This document shows, in pieces, positions 31,002 through 41,973 of a DNA stretch of 64,000 nt. The stretch spans positions 1,636,769 through 1,700,768 of the forward strand of contig CM059624.1 in the NCBI GenBank assembly GCA_030435675.1, given 5' to 3'. The DNA is from Steinernema hermaphroditum. Taxonomy: Eukaryota; Nematoda; Chromadorea; Rhabditida; Steinernematidae. A program made the position numbers and the translations under genes. A model generated the notes under the pieces. The model did not search any database. It was not told the origin of the DNA and saw nothing but the letters and a program-made list of their open reading frames with translations. Positions within the stretch are counted from its first letter, which is position 1, and every line of letters starts with the position of its first letter.

Positions 31002-31482
31002 CAAGGGAACGGTCAATCATGCAACTCTAAGATCGACGCGAGACTAGGGGCGAACGGTAGGCCTAGGTGAGTGTATAAACTGTGCAAAATACTAGGTGCC
31101 CTCACGCGCTCTATGGCCGTCAAAGGAGATGCGATATGCTTTCTCACCGATGCCATATTAGTTTCTCACCGGTGATTCCCAAGTGACCCAGTGTATACCT
31201 AACGAGCATCAGGTAGTCGGATCGTAATTTGTCAGACGGTTACCTTAGGTAGTATGTATGAACACTTTCCAACCCAAACAAAATTGTGAGTTTAAGTATA
31301 CACTGGGTCACTTGGGAATCATCGGTGAGAAACGATGCTATGCTGGTGAGAAAGCCTCTTTTGACGGACATAGAGCGCGTTAGGGCACCTAGCATTTTGC
31401 ACTGTTAATACACCCACCTAGGCCTACCGTTTGCCCCTAGTCTCGCGTCGACCTTAGAGTTGCATGATTGACCGTTCCCTTG
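31002..31482. mobile_element. Tc5-type MITE, 481 bp, TAA target duplication
   Basis: Inverted ends of about 100 bp or more start CAAGGGAACGGTCAATCATG. TAA lies immediately outside both ends (30999-31001 and 31483-31485), as expected for T-N-A-targeting Tc4/Tc5 elements. It is a non-coding foldback with the inner arms also pairing (CACTGGGTCACTTGGGAAT block). It interrupts the 3' UTR of the LINE. Confidence 0.88.
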
Positions 31483-31518
31483 TAAGTTAGAGAAATAACG
31501 ACGGAATCTTTCCGTCTT

Positions 31519-34500
31519 TCAAACAGTAGGATGGATTCTGTACAGTGACCGTGACCTAGTGCGAGAATTAAGTGGTGGAGCAGTAAAAAAGTCTTCAGGA
31601 AGGCAGTTGACCTTGTTGTGGAACAGCTTATACGTAAACAAAAGGGCTGCTACAACACGTCTTCTGGACAGAGTGGATGCGTTCAGCTTAGCTAGGGAGG
31701 AAGAGTAATGAGGAGCGAAGTTGTTGCAGCGGAGAAACATGGATTTCACATATTTCTTCTGCACCGCTAGTACCAGATCAGAATCTTTTGCTGTGTGTGG
31801 TGACCACACAATGGAACCATACTCAAGGATAGGTCGAATATATGAGGTAAACAGACGCCATAAAATAGACTGACTTCTACATTGAAACACTCTGGCAACC
31901 ATTTTGCTCAAACGCGTAGCCTTAGATACGCAGATCTTAAGGTGTGGCTCGAAAGACAACTTATCATCGTATGTCACGCCCAAATCTTTGATAATCGAAA
32001 CTTTCTTGATGACAGTATCGTTGAGGACATAGTCAACGCTGGGATTATTACGCCCAACATGCATTACTGCAGTCTTGGACGCAGCGATGGGGAGCTTCCA
32101 ATCTGAGGACCATGACTCGAGACTTCTGAGAGCTCGTCTGAGAGACTTGGGATTAGAAAGGGTGTACAACTTCAAGTCGTCTGCATAGAGGACGCAGTGG
32201 ACTTCAGACGGAAAGATGGAGGGAAGATCATTAACATATATTGCGAAAAGGAGAGGCCCAAGGCATGAGCCTTGTGGAACGCCTGATTTCACATGGATTG
32301 GGGGAGAAACCGAGCCATTGACATTGACAGACAGGACACGGTCCGATAGGAAGTCTTTAATCCAATTCAGCAAAGAACCTTCAATCCCGTAGGCCTTCAG
32401 TTTATGCAACAGGAGCTCATGATTAACCATATCGAATGCCTTACTAAAGTCGACAAAGATGTAGTCTATGAACTTTCCAGATTCAAGAGCAGAGAAAGAA
32501 GTGTGAAAGCAGGGAAGTAGGGCGCTCGTTATAGATCTACCTGGGAGAAACCCGTTCTGCTCTTTACAAAAGAGATTTTGTTTTTGAAAGTGACCGAGAA
32601 TGGCCGAACGAGCAAATTTCTCGGCAATTTTTGAGAGTGAACAGGTGAGGGAGATAGGACGATAATTCGAAGGATCACAGAGATCTCCTTTCTTGAAGAT
32701 AGGCTTAACAATTGCCTCTTTCCAAGCTTTAGGGACAACTCCAGACATAAAAGAGCGGTTCAGTAGGTCGCATATAGGTTGTGCTAACGGTAGAGACAGT
32801 TTTTTTAGGAACAGATAGGACAGTTTGTCTGGAGACGTAGACAATTTCCCAGGAAGAAGTCTTAGAACCTCATATACCTCACCCACTGATATATCTACAT
32901 AGTCTAAGGTGGTTCTGAGAGTCGGGACATCTATGTTCGGAAGGGAACTGATGGGGCCTTGGTGAGCTGACACAATTGAACCAAAGTACTCACAGAAGAT
33001 GGTGGATTTCTCGGAATCACCATAAACCAATAGGTCATTGTGCTTAATGACACCAATAGAAGGAGATCCCTTTATTCGGCGGTTAATATGCTGATAGAAG
33101 CGTCTGGAATTGCCAGACTGTACCAATTTAGCTTCACATTTGGTCATCATGACTTGAAGGGCCCGTGCATGAGCGTGAGCAAGCTTGTGATATTTGGAAC
33201 TTTGAGAAGAACGACCAGGTGCATAGTTACGTTTCATGGCTCCGAAGAGAGCCATTGCACGCTTGCTAAAGTGCCGTTCAGCCGAAAGGTTACTAGAGAT
33301 ATCAGGAGTGAACTGACAGATTAAGTGGAAAACACAGGATGAAAAGGAGTTATAGCATTCTGAGAGGTCGTGCGACAGAAACGTCGCCATCCAGTCAACA
33401 TTGACAAGAATGTCATTGATGGACTCGTAGTCGGCTTTCGTGAAATTTAGACGGTTACGAGAATAAACTAAGGGGATATCTGACGAGGTTTTGCGAGTTT
33501 ACGAGTTTATTTCGTGAATCAAAGGCTCACGCCTTGCACGACACCGAATAATCGACAAACAGAGGATGTCTCGTTACAGCCGGCTTCATCCCTGGAGTAT
33601 CGAACCGGTCGGAGACGGCGCGCTTCACGGGGCATCTGGGACTCGACAAAACTTCGGATACGGCAGCCGAACATCCTCTTCGCGGGCGTTTGCGGCACAG
33701 TGGAGGCTTCTGAGCTAACATCTGCTTCGAAGAGACGGTTCCTTGCTCCGAAAATTGTGTCTTCACCGATGGTGGTGTCCTTGGAGCGCCGTTGACCTTC
33801 AGAGTGATGACTTCTCGTGTAGCGGGATTCCTGGCGTCGGACATCTTGTTGTGAGCGGTGGTGGGACTACGGCTTCCGGGTGTCCCAATTCCCTCTGAAA
33901 GCCGGAAAACTCATACATGCCACAAGGTTTGCCATCAGACCGACCGGACGCTCAGAGAGCGACCGGAAGGACCGACCGCTCGCCAACGCGACACCTTTGA
34001 ATGACGAGGTTTTGCACAAAAAAGAAATAAATGAATGGTCACAGCCGCTAATTGCAGCAGGAGAAACAGATACATCGTAAACAGGCGCTTTAGAATCAAT
34101 GAAGAGAAGATCAAGAATATTATTCCCTCGGGTGGCTTTATCAACCAGCTGCCAAAAGTTGTTTTTGACGAACCAGGAGGTAAGACCATCGTTTGGGTTA
34201 AGAATTGGAGAGATAGAAGATCGCCAGTCTACCTTAGGAAGGTTGAAATCACCCAAGACACATGTCGACGCGTGAGTGCATTAGCAACTAAGGAGTTTGT
34301 GCTGCGGGAAGCCACAGGGGAGCGGTAGACAAGGATAAAACGGCACTGACTGGGTCTGACGAGATCAACGCAAAGAATTTGGACGTACTGGGTAACTGAG
34401 AAGCTTTCAACAGAAATTAAGGAAGTGCGGCAACGCTTAGACAAGATTAGAACCCCACCACCTCGCGACAAGTCGGAAATACGGTCACTCCGGAAAACAT

Positions 34501-34702
34501 CGAAACATCCGTCAAAAGACAAAACAGAGTCAGTGATTCCACAACTAGAGTTGGGCCATGATTCAGAGATGAGAACTAAGTCAAAGTTATTAGACGAGAG
34601 AAAGAGGGAGAGCTCGGAAAGTTTGTTAACAACTGAGCGAGAATTCAATAGAATACACTTAATAGAAGGGGACGATACAAAAGGTAATGTGCAACTAACC
34701 AT
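31519..34702 (-). pseudogene. LINE ORF2: endonuclease plus reverse transcriptase
   Basis: The N-terminal part (34702-34229) is an AP-endonuclease domain start with NSRSVVNKLSEL, ISESWPN and YRSP. It shifts frame by one base near 34255 and resumes as GDFNLPKVDWR. The SINE-like insert then splits the frame after FLCKTS. The remaining frame is open to 31519, 623 codons from an internal ATG, with RT blocks NYRPISLTCSLSKI, VDFSKAFDMVNH, GVPQGSCLGPLLFAIYVND and the YADDLKLY catalytic box. Joined across the insert the reading frame matches exactly (KTSSDIPLVYSRN). The family is judged from these motifs. Confidence 0.85.
33495..34001 (-). mobile_element. SINE-like retroelement copy A, 507 bp
   Basis: TGACGAGGTTTTGC occurs at 33481-33494 and 34002-34015, an exact 14-bp target duplication. 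The minus-strand 3' end reads AAGGCGTGAGCCTTTGATTC and then AATAAACTCGTAAACTCG, a small hairpin plus a tandem tail. The 5' half is GC-rich and related to copy B at 49098-49623. No coding region is recognised. It may be a SINE or a non-autonomous derivative of an unseen LINE. Confidence 0.82.
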
Positions 34703-34720
34703 CGCTGACGGGGCAAAATC

Positions 34721-35563
34721 CTATTGCGGGCTGTTCGGGACGTTCCTCTTTGCAGGCTGCACCGAAGAAGTTGTGGCTTCGTGGGGATCGACGAGGCCAT
34801 CGGTGGTAGACAGTCGGCGCTTAGGAGCAGAGGTGGAAGGCTCCTCAGATTTCCGAGGACGTGAGGGCTTTCTCTTCAGCGGGACCATGGCGTCATCGGC
34901 ACCAGCTGCGGCGTCAGCAGCAACATCGTCGGCAGCACTATCTCCCTTCAGATCTCCGGCGGCGGCGGCAGCAGCGGCGGAGCGAGCGACGATTTTCCTG
35001 CTGCGAAGCAAAACATCTTCTCCGTTTGCCCTTCTTGCACGAAGTTCTTCGCGTAGTTTCTTATCTTCCTCGCGCTCTTCTACAGACATATCAGGGCGGA
35101 TGAAGACACCTTTGAAGGCACCGGTTCGGAGATTTCGGCAGTTCCGCATAGCACAGGCAACCAGTTCGGGAAATGGGAGGATGATCTTCAGCAGACGAGG
35201 GCGATTTCCAATGGAACCAAGTCTCAGGCATCAGACGTCAATAGGGCGGCATTCGACTTCCAACAGGTCCACGAGTTTAGTCACAGCTTCGTGGTCAGCA
35301 GATGAGCGGTCAGTCGCATTTCGGGAAGATGATTCGGGTAGATTTCGTACGAACAGCAGGCGCTTGTCTTTGCCGGAGGGAGCAGACACAACGTTTTGAA
35401 ATGAGTCACTCAGCTTCAAGTGATCCTCAAGGAGTGACTGAACCGATTTGATGGTACTTGCATGAGATTTCTTGGCTTCTTCCGTATTTAGCTTCAAGTA
35501 AGTAGCGAGAGTGCGAATCTCCGTTAGCAGCGATTGGAGAATAACTTCTTCTCGTTTGCCCAT
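34721..35563 (-). pseudogene. LINE ORF1 (nucleic-acid-binding), one stop
   Basis: Starts MGKREEVILQSLLTEIR with a Leu-rich, probably coiled-coil N-terminus. A core with RLLFVRNLPES, ECRPIDV, CLRLG and GVFIRPDMSVEEREEDKKLR then ELRARRANGE follows; the last is typical of ORF1 in CR1/Jockey-type LINEs. The C-terminus is an Ala/Lys-rich tail. A TGA near 35229 breaks the frame between PIDV and CLRLG; otherwise open. It ends 19 bp before the ORF2 start. Confidence 0.75.
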
Positions 35564-35599
35564 ATTACAGCGGGAGAGGAGACGACCGTTCGCGAGAAA

Positions 35600-35656
35600 G
35601 CAACACAGGGGGAATGAGCAACACAGGGGGAATGAGCAACACAGGGGGAATGAGCA
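35600..35656. repeat. Three tandem copies of an 18-bp unit
   Basis: GCAACACAGGGGGAATGA is repeated three times between the LINE 5' end and the BEL gag fragment. Confidence 0.85.
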
Positions 35657-35662
35657 ACTGGG

Positions 35663-37614
35663 ATGGGAAAACTACTTGATGGGAAAAATTACGAACCTGC
35701 TATGAAGCGGCTTGAAGAACAATACGGAAATCGCCAGTTGATCATCAGCGAAATGCTCAATAAGATGACACGCGTCACGTGCCGCAGCGATTCATGGAGC
35801 GATCAACGCCAAGCCGTCACCCTGCTGATATCCTTGTACAACCAACTAAAAGAAGCAGGAGCAAATGTAGAAAACGAGATGATCTGGAAAAATATTTACA
35901 ATAAGTTTCCTGAGAAGACGAAGGATGATCTGGAGAATTTCATCGATCCGATGGACTCTTGTAACGTCCAGGACTTACTGTCTGAAATAGGCAAGCTGAT
36001 TACACGTAAGATTGCAAGACAGACCATCACTGACGATGGAAATCCACGTAAAGAATGGAAACATAAGTTGCGCGAGAGCAAAATGGAAATGATACGTAAG
36101 ACGGCTCATGAAGGAGTCCAAAAGTTCGGCTCATCGCGCGAGTACAGCAGTCCGTACAACGCGAACAACAGAACGGTGCAGGGAAGAACAGAGGGGACCT
36201 TCCCCAAAACGTACATAACCAGCAGCTGTCGCTGGTGCGGAGACAAGAACCATCTCACGACTGCATGCACTACGTATTTGACAGTCAAAGAACGTATAGA
36301 CGTAGCCAAGGAAAAGCGCTTGTGCTTCAATTGTCTTGACACCGGACACATGACAGTCCAATGTATGAAGAACTCGTGTTTCACGTGCCGTAAGAAGCAC
36401 CATACAAGTCTATGTCCAGAGAAAAATCAAGGTTTCTCACGTAGAGAGAGAAAAGAAGACGTAGACCACCAGCTATGCGTGGTTGACAAGACAAAATCGC
36501 AATCTAGCGCGGGAAAATCGTACATACTGTCCGGCTCCGCGGTCGTATCCGATGCGAGCGGCAGAATTTTCGAAAAATTAACCGTGGTAATGGACTCAGC
36601 GACAAACAGAACTTTCGTAATGAAACAAGTAGCAGACAAGCTCCAATTCCCACGTACGGGATCAACAAACATAGCAACAATGGGATTTGGACAGCACACG
36701 GCTAGTAACGAACAGAGTGACATAAGAGAACTTAATATCACCCTCCCAAACAGCAAGCGCATGACGATTCAAGCTGTCGAGAAGGTGGAAATTATGGGTG
36801 ACTGGATTCACCGCCCGAATCTGTCAGAGGAGGACAAGAACTGTCTCTCGAAGCTGCAACTTCGGCTATCGGAGAGCAAAAAAGAGCTCCAAAAGAGACG
36901 TAAACCCGACTTACTTATCGGAACAGATTATCTCTGGCAATTCTGGTGCGGAATTCCGCAGAGACTGCCATCCGGCTTGTACGTAGTACCAACTGCTCTT
37001 GGAGCAATGATTTCTATTCGGCAAGAGGTTACAGACCCACCAGTAGAGCCATCGACATGTCTTATCACTGTAGCGGACGATAGTCCTGAAATAACGGACA
37101 GAATTAACATAGAGAGCGCAAAACAAATCGCGTCGGAATTGGAAGACGACGTAGAACTCGCGACATACGGTGGACCTTCTGCAGTGGAGAAGAAAAACCG
37201 TGATAAAATGATCTGGGAGCATTTCGAAAGCACAGTCGAGTGCAGGGAAGATGGACATTACGTCAGACTTCCATTCAAGGAAAACAAGGACGAACTACCG
37301 GACAATTTGCCGATAGCATTCAGCCGACTTAAATCAGTTGAACGCATATACGGATCTGATAAATATGTAATGAAAAACTACGATGAGATCTTCCAAGATC
37401 AGTTGAAGAAAAACATCATCGAACTCGTAGATGCAAAGGAACGAGAAAAGGGAAAAGTGGTTCACTATCTAGCACATCAGCCAGTGATCACTCCGCACAA
37501 AGACACCACGAAAGTGCGAATCGTATTTGATGCGTCGGCACACTTCCGAGGTTCTGTTTCACTGAACGACGTATTGTACCAGGGACCGACGATTCTGCCA
37601 CTTATCGTCGGAAT
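35663..37614 (+). pseudogene. BEL/Pao retrotransposon gag-protease-pol start
   Basis: A frame open for about 650 codons. Gag starts without its normal N-terminus at MGKLLDGKNYEPAMKRLEE. It has zinc knuckles (CRWCGDKNHLTTAC, CFNCLDTGHMTVQC, CFTCRKKHHTSLC), an aspartic protease box VVMDSATNRTF, the LIGTDYLWQFW region, then the start of Pol (HQPVITPHKDTTKVRIVFDAS, LYQGPTILPLIVGI). The frame stops at 37614 where the hAT element 37615-38988 begins. Reverse transcriptase catalytic blocks are not found, so the element is broken; its 3' part is probably 41974-44069. Confidence 0.85.
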
Positions 37615-38988
37615 CAGGGTTGGGCGGAATTCCGACTTCCGACTTCCGCAAGCCCGGAATTCCGCGTTTTTTTCGCTTCCGACTTCCGAGTTCCGACTTC
37701 CGTTTTCGCGGCCCAACTTCCGACTTCCGTTTTGAGAGGCGCTACACGGAAGTAGAATCCGGAAGTAAGGCATATCGCGCTAAGACTTCATGTGCGCTGT
37801 CCATTCCATCTGCGCTGTCCATTACTGTGTTATGTCGTGCTTTCTGTGGAATTGTTCTTCAGTTTCGTGTCTGGTTATCATAAAACCGAATCTTTTCAGA
37901 AGGCAGAATGTCTGCGACTCGCGCCAGCAAGTACGACCGATACTTTGACGTGGCTGGCGACTTGCACAAGTGTACATTGTGTGAGAAAACAATCAAAAAA
38001 CAGCGCGATGGAGGAACAAACAATATGCGGTTCCATCTCAAAATGGAACACAAGACGATCTTTGAGGAGGTACGGTAGCGTTCAATTACTTATTTAGCTA
38101 TTTTGTTTTAGTTCGAAAACCAACAAAAGCAGGAAAGAGAACGGCAATCGGACGCTGCGAAAACAAGCTTCTCAAGACAGCTAAAGTTGCCTTTCAAACG
38201 AGCGGCAGATGTGACTGATTCGGATCCACCTTCGAAAAACGTACGTCTTATTCCCATTTCCCAGTTATTCCCATTTCAGAAAACTGTCAATATAAACACG
38301 ATCGAGCGCTGTCTGAAAGAGTGGACTGAAAATGGTGAATCGACGGTTCGAATTGACAGATGCATCGGCCAGCTGATCGCATGCGCGATTCTGCCGATTT
38401 CGTTTGTGGATAACTTCGCATTCCGGTAAAGTTGACTGTGATGCAGGGTTTCCAATATTTGCTTATAGCAATTTGCTGTTCAATCTTCAACCTAGATATG
38501 TGCCGAAAAGTAGGAACTACTTTGCACAGAAGGGAATTCCTCAGCTGTATGATGAATACCTGGAGAAGGTGCGCAAAGAACTAAGCGGGATCGAAGCCCT
38601 TTCCATCACAGCTGATGGCTGGTCTTCGGCGGAGAACACCCACTCGTTCCTTTCTTTCTTTTTCGAGCTCGAGTTTCGAGTTCGAGCTTTCTTCAGGAGG
38701 TCGATGAGTACTTCTCCACTCTGCCACAGGTGAAATGCGATCCTTATGAGTTCTGGTCCAGCACTGGTTTCTAGTTTGTTCTTTGAATGTTCCGAATGAA
38801 CTCTTGGCGTACAGCTTCCGACTTCCGACTTCCGCAAAGCACGGAATTCCGGGTTTTTCTCACTTTCGACTTCCGAGTTCCGACTTCCGTTTTCGCGGCC
38901 CAACTTCCGACTTCCGACTTCCGTTTTCAAAGCTGAACTTCCGACTTCCGACTTCCGTTTTCAAAATTTTTACTTCCGCCCATCCCTG
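37615..38988 (+). mobile_element. hAT element, internally deleted, inside BEL
   Basis: Ends are CAGGGTTGGGCGGAA and, inverted, CAGGGATGGGCGGAA. Flanks GTCGGAAT (37607-37614) and GTCGGACG (38989-38996) agree in 6 of 8 bases. Both subterminal regions consist of many GACTTCC heptamers (CGACTTCCGACTTCCG), the usual pattern of hAT transposase-binding clusters. It carries a truncated transposase gene. Confidence 0.75.
37908..38740 (+). pseudogene. Truncated hAT transposase (BED finger and start of core)
   Basis: Starts MSATRASKYDRYFDVAGDLH with a BED-type zinc finger (CTLCEKTI...MRFHLKMEH). A second exon follows with a hAT N-terminal domain (INTIERCLKEWTENG), then KSRNYFAQKGIPQLYDEYLEK and SGIEALSITADGWSS, which carries the first catalytic Asp region. 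The sequence then decays: the second Asp and the hATC domain are absent, replaced by the subterminal heptamer array. Confidence 0.7.
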
Positions 38989-39006
38989 GTCGGACGTGTC
39001 ACGACC

Positions 39007-39410
39007 TTAGGGCGCGAAACCACTTAGGGCGCGAAACCACTTACGGCGCAGAACCACTTAGGGCGCAGAAACCACTTACGGCGCAGAACCACTTAGGGCG
39101 CGAGCAACTTACGGCGCGAGCAACTTACGGCGCAGAACCACTTAGGGCGCGAAACCACTTACGGCGCAGAAACCACTTAGGGCGCGAAACCACTTAGGGC
39201 GCGAAACCACTTAGGGCGCAGAAACCACTTACGGCGCAGAACCACTTAGGGCGCGAGCAACTTACGGCGCGAGCAACTTACGGCGCAGAACCACTTAGGG
39301 CGCGAAACCACTTACGGCGCAGAAACCACTTAGGGCGCGAAACCACTTAGGGCGCGAAACCACTTACGGCGCAGAAACCACTTACGGCGCAGAACAAAGT
39401 CGCGGGTTCG
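39007..39410. repeat. Minisatellite TTA(G/C)GGCGC(G/A)(A)ACCAC with higher-order blocks
   Basis: About 23 units of 16-18 bp, alternating TTAGGGCGCGAAACCAC, TTACGGCGCAGAACCAC and TTAGGGCGCGAGCAAC variants. A block of about nine units recurs twice in the same variant order (about 150 bp), showing a higher-order period. It begins 19 bp after the hAT. Confidence 0.85.
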
Positions 39411-39619
39411 CGCCTCAGCAACAGCTACGAATAAACACATTGTTAGTGGCGGTCGGCTTACAAGAGCGTTCGCAACGCGTTCGCAACGCAGCAAGTGTGA
39501 ACTATATAAATCATTGAAACCTTCGCACGTTCAAACCCGATCGGTGGCAAGTTTAATTTCTTAATTCTTCCCTAAATACAAACCTTCGCACGTTCGGCCA
39601 CGGTCGCCCTTTGTTCAAA

Positions 39620-41701
39620 ATGTCCCTCGTCTGCAGCTTTCAAGTGATCCCAAAAGAGTCTAATACGGGGGACTCGATCAAAATTATGGTGGAGACGGTT
39701 GGCAAAGAAGGTTAGTTAATCTCTAAACCCACCCATCATGATCTTTTTTAAAGCCCTCAGCAAGGAAGAACGGGAGATACTAGAGGAGCTGGAATGGCTC
39801 GACCGTCTAGAAGAAGCTATGAAAAGCAGTCGAAAAAAAAAGAGCACATGTGAAAAAAGAGCACAGGTGAAAAAAGAGCACACATCTTTCAGGAACAGCG
39901 AGCGCTGCTTTACCGCGTGCTTTACTTCTTTTTCTTACTCTTTATCGATCTCTATGCATTTTTCTACTTTTCAGATTATGGCCGGTAGTACCGTAGAGTG
40001 GGGCGTGACGCAGAAACAGCATCGCATGGCCGTTTTTCGTAGCCAGATACATCCGGGGAGCGCTTTCGACTTCCGAGTCTTTCGAAGACTCGCAGACGCC
40101 GTGGTCACTTTCCGATGTTGCAAATGTGAATCGGCAAATAAACAGCGCGTGAAGAGCGGCATGGCACGCCAGCCATGCGCATATCCGAAGGCAACTTCTT
40201 CGAATGACGGCGCACGATAGATATCCGATCCCGACGAAGGTCATGGTTGTGTTGAAGGCGAAGCTGACTGCACTATTGGAAACGTTCTGACCCGGCAGAT
40301 TTATAGGTTAGTACTGTGCGTTCACCAAACAAGCTGACAGGCATCCGTTTAGAAAGAAAGCTCAGGAGATCGAAATCCATCCAAGAACGCCAACGCAAGC
40401 TCACTCTTCTGCACTAGTGGAGATCGACCGTCTACGCAATTCCGATTCCATGGAGGTTCGACTCAAATATCCTGATATAAGAGTCGCCAGGCGGACGTAC
40501 CTTAATCACTCCGCAAAGGCGTATCCGAAAATCGAGGATCCAAAAAAACTTCCGGAATGCCTAAAGGTATGACAACGTCCTTCAATAATTGTAATGTCGA
40601 GATATTGCAGGTTGTCGGTTATGAGGTTCATCCTGATTATGGAAATGATACCTCCAAGTGGCAAATCTTCTGCCAAGGGGATGGTAAACCTAATCTACTC
40701 ATTTTTTCCGACGCCGTTGGCTTGTGCGCAATATGGAATGCCAAGCATCTTGTATGCGATGGAAATTACAAATTCGCCCCGCATGGATTCTCTCAAATCT
40801 ACAGTATAATGGCGGTATTCGAAGATTTGCCCGAGAGAGCTGAAAGCTTTCACTGTGCTTTCGCGTTAATGAAGTCGGTCAAGACGGAAGAGTACGTCAC
40901 TGTTTTCCGGAAGCTTAAGGAGGCCGTCGAAAATCGATATGGACCAAGAAGCGCCACAGCTCCGCCAGTTCACTTTCATTTGGACTGCGAGCTGGCAGCT
41001 ATTCATGCAATTCAGACTGTTCACCCTGACTCCGCCATTACACTCTGTCGTTTCCACTACGGCCAGGCAATTCTTCGTCAAGTCGATACGAAAGGACTTA
41101 AGACTCTTAGAGAATCCAATCCTGACTTTCAAGACTTATTAAAGGCTGTACTAGGAGCGATACACCTTCCCCTTGCTCTTCAAAATGCGTACCTGGATGC
41201 GAAACTTACGGAGGCCAACCTTAGAATCACCGGAATTGAAGGATTCTGCACTTACATCCGGTAAGCGAATAACATGGACACGTGACAATCTAGATTTTTT
41301 GCAGAAATACTTGGTTTCCACTAGCCGAACTAACAAATCAACAGATTAATGCCGGTCCGTCGACGACAAATCATATTGAAGGCTTTCACCATTATTTGTT
41401 TAGGTTCTTCATCGATTTTGCAGATATTTTGCCTACTTATCGCACGGGTCCCGTTTGAACGGCAGCACCGAAGAAGCGCTAGAAGACTTCGACATCAATG
41501 AAGACTTCTTTGATTCCACTGCACCGATGTTTAACGGTAGGGTACGAACGGATTATCATTAAAGTTCAAGTTTTTCTATCTTCAGACATTCAATATGACT
41601 ACGACGAAATGGATTCAGTTGAAGATCAAGACATTTATTACCGCAATTTGGCCTACGACGACATTGAAGAGGACGGAAATGATCCACTTTGGGGTGGCTA
41701 A
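39620..41701 (+). CDS. Mutator-like (MULE) transposase
   Basis: A multi-exon gene. ATG at 39620 starts MSLVCSFQVIPKESN, and an intron of about 47 bp follows GKEG. The middle has a FLYWCH-like zinc segment (near 40000-40150: RRLADAVVTFRCCKCESANKQ) and NHSAKAYPKIEDPKK. The best-preserved exon, 40611-41261, contains the MULE core: HLVCDGNYKFAP, a central Asp region (HFHLDCELAAIHAI) and CRFHYGQAILRQV, the hallmark C-x2-H near the end. The C-terminus is DIQYDYDEMDSVEDQD, stop at 41699-41701. A TATA-like TATATAAA lies at about 39505. Intron structure between 40230 and 40560 is only partly resolved. Transposase of a cut-and-paste element; whether it is intact is uncertain. Confidence 0.7.
39842..39892 (+). 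repeat. GTGAAAAAAGAGCACA array, left
   Basis: About three copies of the 17-bp unit GTGAAAAAAGAGCACAG. It is the inverse of the array at 41839-41973, and the two flank the conserved MULE exons. They could be sequence captured in or flanking the element, or its repetitive ends. Confidence 0.65.
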
Positions 41702-41838
41702 AGTTACATTTTCCCTTGTTGTTGTTGATTGTTTAACTTTGATCCATAAAATTTGCAAGCCATCTAAGAAATGCACCGAAAATCGAAATAATAAAAAGTA
41801 AAACAACAGCACAACAGAAATATTCATTCCATCAAAGA

Positions 41839-41973
41839 TGTGTGCTCTTTTTCCACCTGTGCTCTTTTTTCACCTGTGCTCTTTTTTCACCTGTGCTCTT
41901 TTTTTCCATGTGCTCTTTTTTCACTGTGCTCTTTTTTCACCTGTGCTCTTTTTTCACCTGTGCTCTTTTTTCA
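41839..41973 (-). repeat. CACCTGTGCTCTTTTTT array, right
   Basis: About eight tandem copies of a 17-18-bp unit, the reverse complement of the left array. It ends at the junction with BEL-like sequence. Confidence 0.75.

Larger units (their letters stand above)
30738..35566 (-). mobile_element. Jockey/CR1-like LINE, near full length, interrupted twice
   Basis: Minus-strand element: ORF1 34721-35563, ORF2 34702-31519, and a 3' UTR ending about 30738 in an AAATAAATAAAT tail. Later insertions are a 481-bp Tc5-type MITE in the 3' UTR (31002-31482) and a 507-bp SINE-like element in the endonuclease/RT linker (33495-34001). Without these the element would be about 3.8 kb. Inactivating changes seen are one stop in ORF1 and one frameshift in ORF2. 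Confidence 0.8.

Noticed and set aside
39007..39410. TTAGGG-containing array as telomeric or interstitial telomere repeat
   Set aside because: Nematode telomeres are TTAGGC, and the unit here is 16-18 bp with an unrelated GCGCGAAACCAC part.
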